Part shown: piece by piece, positions 61,686 to 64,000 of the stretch
Layout: each line of letters starts with the position of its first letter
How positions within the stretch are numbered: position 1 is the stretch's first letter
Assembly (NCBI RefSeq): GCF_008974285.1
Contig: NZ_BKZV01000001.1
Location: forward strand, 729,319-793,318
DNA: 64,000 nt
Reading direction: 5' to 3'
Source of the DNA: Thermogemmatispora aurantia
GTDB lineage: Bacteria > Chloroflexota > Ktedonobacteria > Ktedonobacterales > Ktedonobacteraceae
Position numbers and translations under genes: made by a program
The notes under the pieces: generated by a model
The model's input: only the letters and a program-made list of their open reading frames with translations
What the model was told of the DNA's origin: nothing
Databases searched by the model: none

Positions 61686-62480
61686 CTACTCCCAACGGAA
61701 AGTCCTGATGGCCACCGCCAAGATGAGAATCATCCAGACCAGCAGTGTCAGCAGGGCTGCGCCGGGGAAAGGAGCGCCGGCAGTCAGAGCAGCTTGCAGC
61801 GACTGAGTGAAGGCCGCAGCTGGCAGGTACTGAGCCAGAGCTGCCAGGGGAGCTGGTAGGTGGTCAAGGGGCAGAATACCGCCCCCAATGAGCAGAAAGA
61901 GCAGATAGAGACCATTGGCCACTGCCAGGGTTGTCTCAGCGCGCAAGCTTCCGGCCATTGCCAGCCCCAAAGCAGCAAAGGTAATGGTTCCCAGAGCCAG
62001 CACCAGAATGGCCAGGCCGGGCGAGCCAACGGGGCGCCAGCCATAGAAGAGCAAGGCAATGCCCACTAGCAGGACGACCTGCAGCACTTCTAGCAGCAGC
62101 ACCGCGACAATTTTGGCGGCAATGAGGCCGCTCCGCGGGAGAGGCGTCGCTCCTAAGCGTTTGAGCACGCCATAGTACCGCTCGTAGGCGGTCGAGATGC
62201 CCAAATGGACCATGCCCGAGGCCATGATGGCTAAAGCCAGGATGCCAGGCAAAAGAAAGTTGATGACCGAGCCTGCGCTCACAGGAATGATCTTGAGCGA
62301 GGCAAAAAAGACCAGGAGAATCACCGGGAGAATGAGGGTGACGAGAATGTTTTCACCACGGCGCGAGGTCAGCAGAAGCTCAGCTTTGAACTGGGCCCCA
62401 ACCTGACGGAGGAATGGAGCTGCTTGCGCCGGCTGTGGCTGCGCCCGCCCACTCTGGCCCGTATTGGCAATGGTTGTCAT
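61686..62480 (-). CDS. ABC-2-type transporter permease
   Basis: 264 aa membrane subunit of an exporter with six hydrophobic helices. A polar N-terminus is followed by FLRQVGAQFKAELLLTSRRGENILVTLILPVILLVFF, typical of ABC-2 (DrrB/NodJ-like) permeases, and the characteristic stretch YYGVLKRLGATPLPRSGLIAAKIVAVLLLEVLQVVLL (split at Gly). It lies 42 bp downstream of its ATPase gene, on the same strand. Substrate unknown. Independent from the other exporter at 34358-36285; sequences are not close. Confidence 0.88.
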   Translation of the reverse strand: MTTIANTGQSGRAQPQPAQAAPFLRQVGAQFKAELLLTSRRGENILVTLILPVILLVFFASLKIIPVSAGSVINFLLPGILALAIMASGMVHLGISTAYERYYGVLKRLGATPLPRSGLIAAKIVAVLLLEVLQVVLLVGIALLFYGWRPVGSPGLAILVLALGTITFAALGLAMAGSLRAETTLAVANGLYLLFLLIGGGILPLDHLPAPLAALAQYLPAAAFTQSLQAALTAGAPFPGAALLTLLVWMILILAVAIRTFRWE

Positions 62481-62522
62481 AGGTTCACCTCCACAAAGGA
62501 CGCTTGAGGCCTGCCTTTCTAC

Positions 62523-63509
62523 TCATTCACGCATCTCGGAGCCGGTCAGGCGCAGGAATAGCTCTTCGAGCGAGCCATGACCGACACGCAATTCAGTCAG
62601 GGTGATGCCGCGATCGCGCAACCAGGCGGTGAGGTCAGCCAGGACCGCGGGCATGCTTTGAGGCGCCGTTTCAAGCAGGTAGCTGCCGGGGCGCACTTCC
62701 TCGGCGCGTTGGACGCCAGGTAAGGCCGCCAGAGCGCGGCTATCGAGGCCGGCAGGAGCGACAAAGCGTACAACAGTAGCGCTGTCAACGCCAGTCAGCC
62801 GATCAGGAGTGTCCAGAGCTATGAGCCGGCCATGATCGATAATGGCCACGCGGTCGGCCAGGCGCTCAGCTTCATCCATCAGGTGGGTAGTCAACAAGAT
62901 GGTGACCCCCTGAGCCTTGAGATCGCGAATGATCTCCCAGGTGGCTAGGCGAGCCTGGGGGTCCATGCCTGCGGTAGGCTCGTCGAGAAAAAGCAGTTGG
63001 GGATTGCCGACGAGGGCCAGAGCGAGGGCCAGGCGACGCTTCTGACCGCCAGAAAGCCGGCGACAGATGGTTTTGGTGCCAGGGTCGATACCAACACGTT
63101 CTAGGAGCTGATCAATGGGCTGGGGCTGCCGATAGTAGCCAGCAAAGAGGCGCAACACTTCCCGCGGGCGTAGCATGGGATAAAGGCCATCCTGCTGGAG
63201 CATGACGCCAATGAGCGGCTTGAGACGAGCGGCATCCCGGATCGGGTCCAGCCCAAGGACGCGTACACTCCCCCCATCGGGGCGACGGTAGCCCTCTAGA
63301 GTTTCAACAGTAGTGGTTTTGCCGGCCCCATTAGGCCCCAGGAGGGCAAAGACTTCTCCCCGTCGCACACTGAAACTTAGTTCGTCAACGACACGTCGTC
63401 CGTTATAGCTTTTGCAGAATCTATCTACGACGATGGCCGCCTCTGCTCCCTCGGGCAAGGCTGCAAGATCGACCATCCGTCCCGCTGTCTGCGCATGAGC
63501 AGACATCAT
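62523..63509 (-). CDS. ABC transporter ATP-binding protein (DrrA/CcmA-like)
   Basis: 328 aa from ATG 63509 (AAGGAGAG seven bases upstream; a longer frame lacks one). Walker A GPNGAGKTT, Q-loop region IGVMLQQDGLYPMLRPREVL, signature RLSGGQKRRLALALALVG, Walker B LLFLDEPTAGMDP and switch His in LLTTHLMDEAERLAD are all present. The C-terminal 90 residues (RFVAPAGLDSRALAALPGV onwards, ending ELRVGHGSLEELFLRLTGSE) are the regulatory extension seen in DrrA-like drug-export ATPases. First gene of a two-gene exporter operon. Confidence 0.92.
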   Translation of the reverse strand: MMSAHAQTAGRMVDLAALPEGAEAAIVVDRFCKSYNGRRVVDELSFSVRRGEVFALLGPNGAGKTTTVETLEGYRRPDGGSVRVLGLDPIRDAARLKPLIGVMLQQDGLYPMLRPREVLRLFAGYYRQPQPIDQLLERVGIDPGTKTICRRLSGGQKRRLALALALVGNPQLLFLDEPTAGMDPQARLATWEIIRDLKAQGVTILLTTHLMDEAERLADRVAIIDHGRLIALDTPDRLTGVDSATVVRFVAPAGLDSRALAALPGVQRAEEVRPGSYLLETAPQSMPAVLADLTAWLRDRGITLTELRVGHGSLEELFLRLTGSEMRE

Positions 63510-63953
63510 GGCTAGTCTCTCCTTGGTGTGGTCAGCTGAGGCTGGCATCGCTTGCTTCTCATGGCCAGCCCCATTGATAATACACTACCGCAGCCGCTGC
63601 TCTCTGACAAGGTGAGTTCGGTGAGACTGCCACCCCAGGCTTGCAATTCTTAAAGCAGTGCATTACAATATGCATATCATACAATTCATATCTTTTCTGC
63701 TATACAAGAAATGAGAGGCTTGGGAAGGGTGAGAGAAACGCTGCGTGGGGACGTGCCTGTAGCAGGCGAGCTGTCTGTGATTCGTCAGGGACAGTGTCCC
63801 AGAGAGAGACCGCTGCGGGCGCACAGCGGGTAACTGTCCGCAGAGAGCAGACGCCTCGCGCCGCTGCCTCGCCTGTCCACCGGCTATGGCTCAATGCTGC
63901 ACTGATCCGGTTGCAGGCTGTGCGGTTTTGCAGGTAGAAAGAGAGGAGAAAAG
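63510..63953. other. Divergent spacer of 444 bp
   Basis: Upstream region of the ABC operon (leftward) and of the gene starting at 63954. It carries the promoter at 63641-63669. The rest looks non-coding; open frames have no ribosome sites. Confidence 0.5.
63641..63669 (+). promoter_or_regulatory. Promoter candidate in the last spacer
   Basis: TTGCAA at 63641-63646, 17-bp spacer, TACAAT at 63664-63669, identical in both hexamers and spacing to the promoter at 32618-32646. If used for the gene at 63954 the leader would be about 280 nt. Confidence 0.5.
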
Positions 63954-64000
63954 ATGGAGAATCGCCTGTTGCGAGAGAAGATTCTGGCACGCCTGGGAAG
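63954..64000 (+). CDS. Start of a gene cut by the window end, unidentified
   Basis: ATG 63954 is preceded by GAGAGGAGAAAAG, a good ribosome site, and opens MENRLLREKILARLG, with no stop to the window end. Only 15 codons are visible, basic and helical; the family cannot be told. Confidence 0.6.
   Translation, partial: MENRLLREKILARLG

Overview
The window is about 60 % GC and reads like a chromosome segment of a Ktedonobacteria-type member of the Chloroflexota, possibly close to Thermogemmatispora. This is an inference from gene style: MglA/roadblock modules, a PATAN (DUF4388) protein, an XRE regulator with a TPR tail, a TPR-AAA ATPase, a Ser/Thr kinase with an ectodomain, VKOR, and no phage or IS core. 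No rRNA gene is present. I see three tRNAs: Glu(TTC), Ser(TGA) and Arg(CCG).

Layout. 1-3022: end of a tRNA-dihydrouridine synthase, then queuosine genes queC, a precursor transporter (yhhQ type) and queF. 3571-6282: a ClpC-type unfoldase. 6283-12752: a phosphate operon pstS-pstC-pstA-pstB1-(78 aa protein)-pstB2-response regulator, preceded by five TTAA half-sites spaced 10-11 bp. 12828-17923: PhzF-like protein, VKOR, tRNA-Glu, moeA and an enhancer-binding-type AAA+ regulator. 18094-21494: PATAN protein, tRNA-Ser(TGA) and a SerRS-like protein that has lost its catalytic motifs. 21826-30155: small housekeeping and hypothetical genes, an MglA GTPase with two roadblock proteins, a peptidoglycan amidase and guaB. 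30943-36285: an APC permease, an XRE-TPR regulator and an ABC exporter.

36767-46015 is the most interesting block: adenine deaminase, a two-gene molybdenum hydroxylase (FAD subunit plus fused FeS/Mo subunit, the arrangement of E. coli YgfM/XdhD), an FMN hydroxy-acid oxidase, a threonine-synthase-like protein without the PLP lysine, and a carbamate-kinase-like protein in which all three catalytic lysines are replaced. It suggests an adenine/hypoxanthine oxidation module ending in two repurposed enzyme folds.

46375-51937 forms a likely signalling set: an anchored LysM-like protein, a TPR-AAA ATPase, a membrane TPR protein and a Ser/Thr kinase. 52228-64000 holds small proteins, a degenerate tyrosine recombinase, comEC/comEA for DNA uptake (with a ComEC beta-lactamase-like domain lacking its metal motif), tRNA-Arg, hsp20 and a second ABC-2 exporter.

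A recurring theme is intact reading frames whose catalytic residues are gone: SerRS-like, threonine-synthase-like, carbamate-kinase-like, recombinase, ComEC domain and ClpC D2 Walker B. A second theme is short tandem tetranucleotide repeats in intergenic DNA. Functional names rest on motif recognition alone; no database search was possible.
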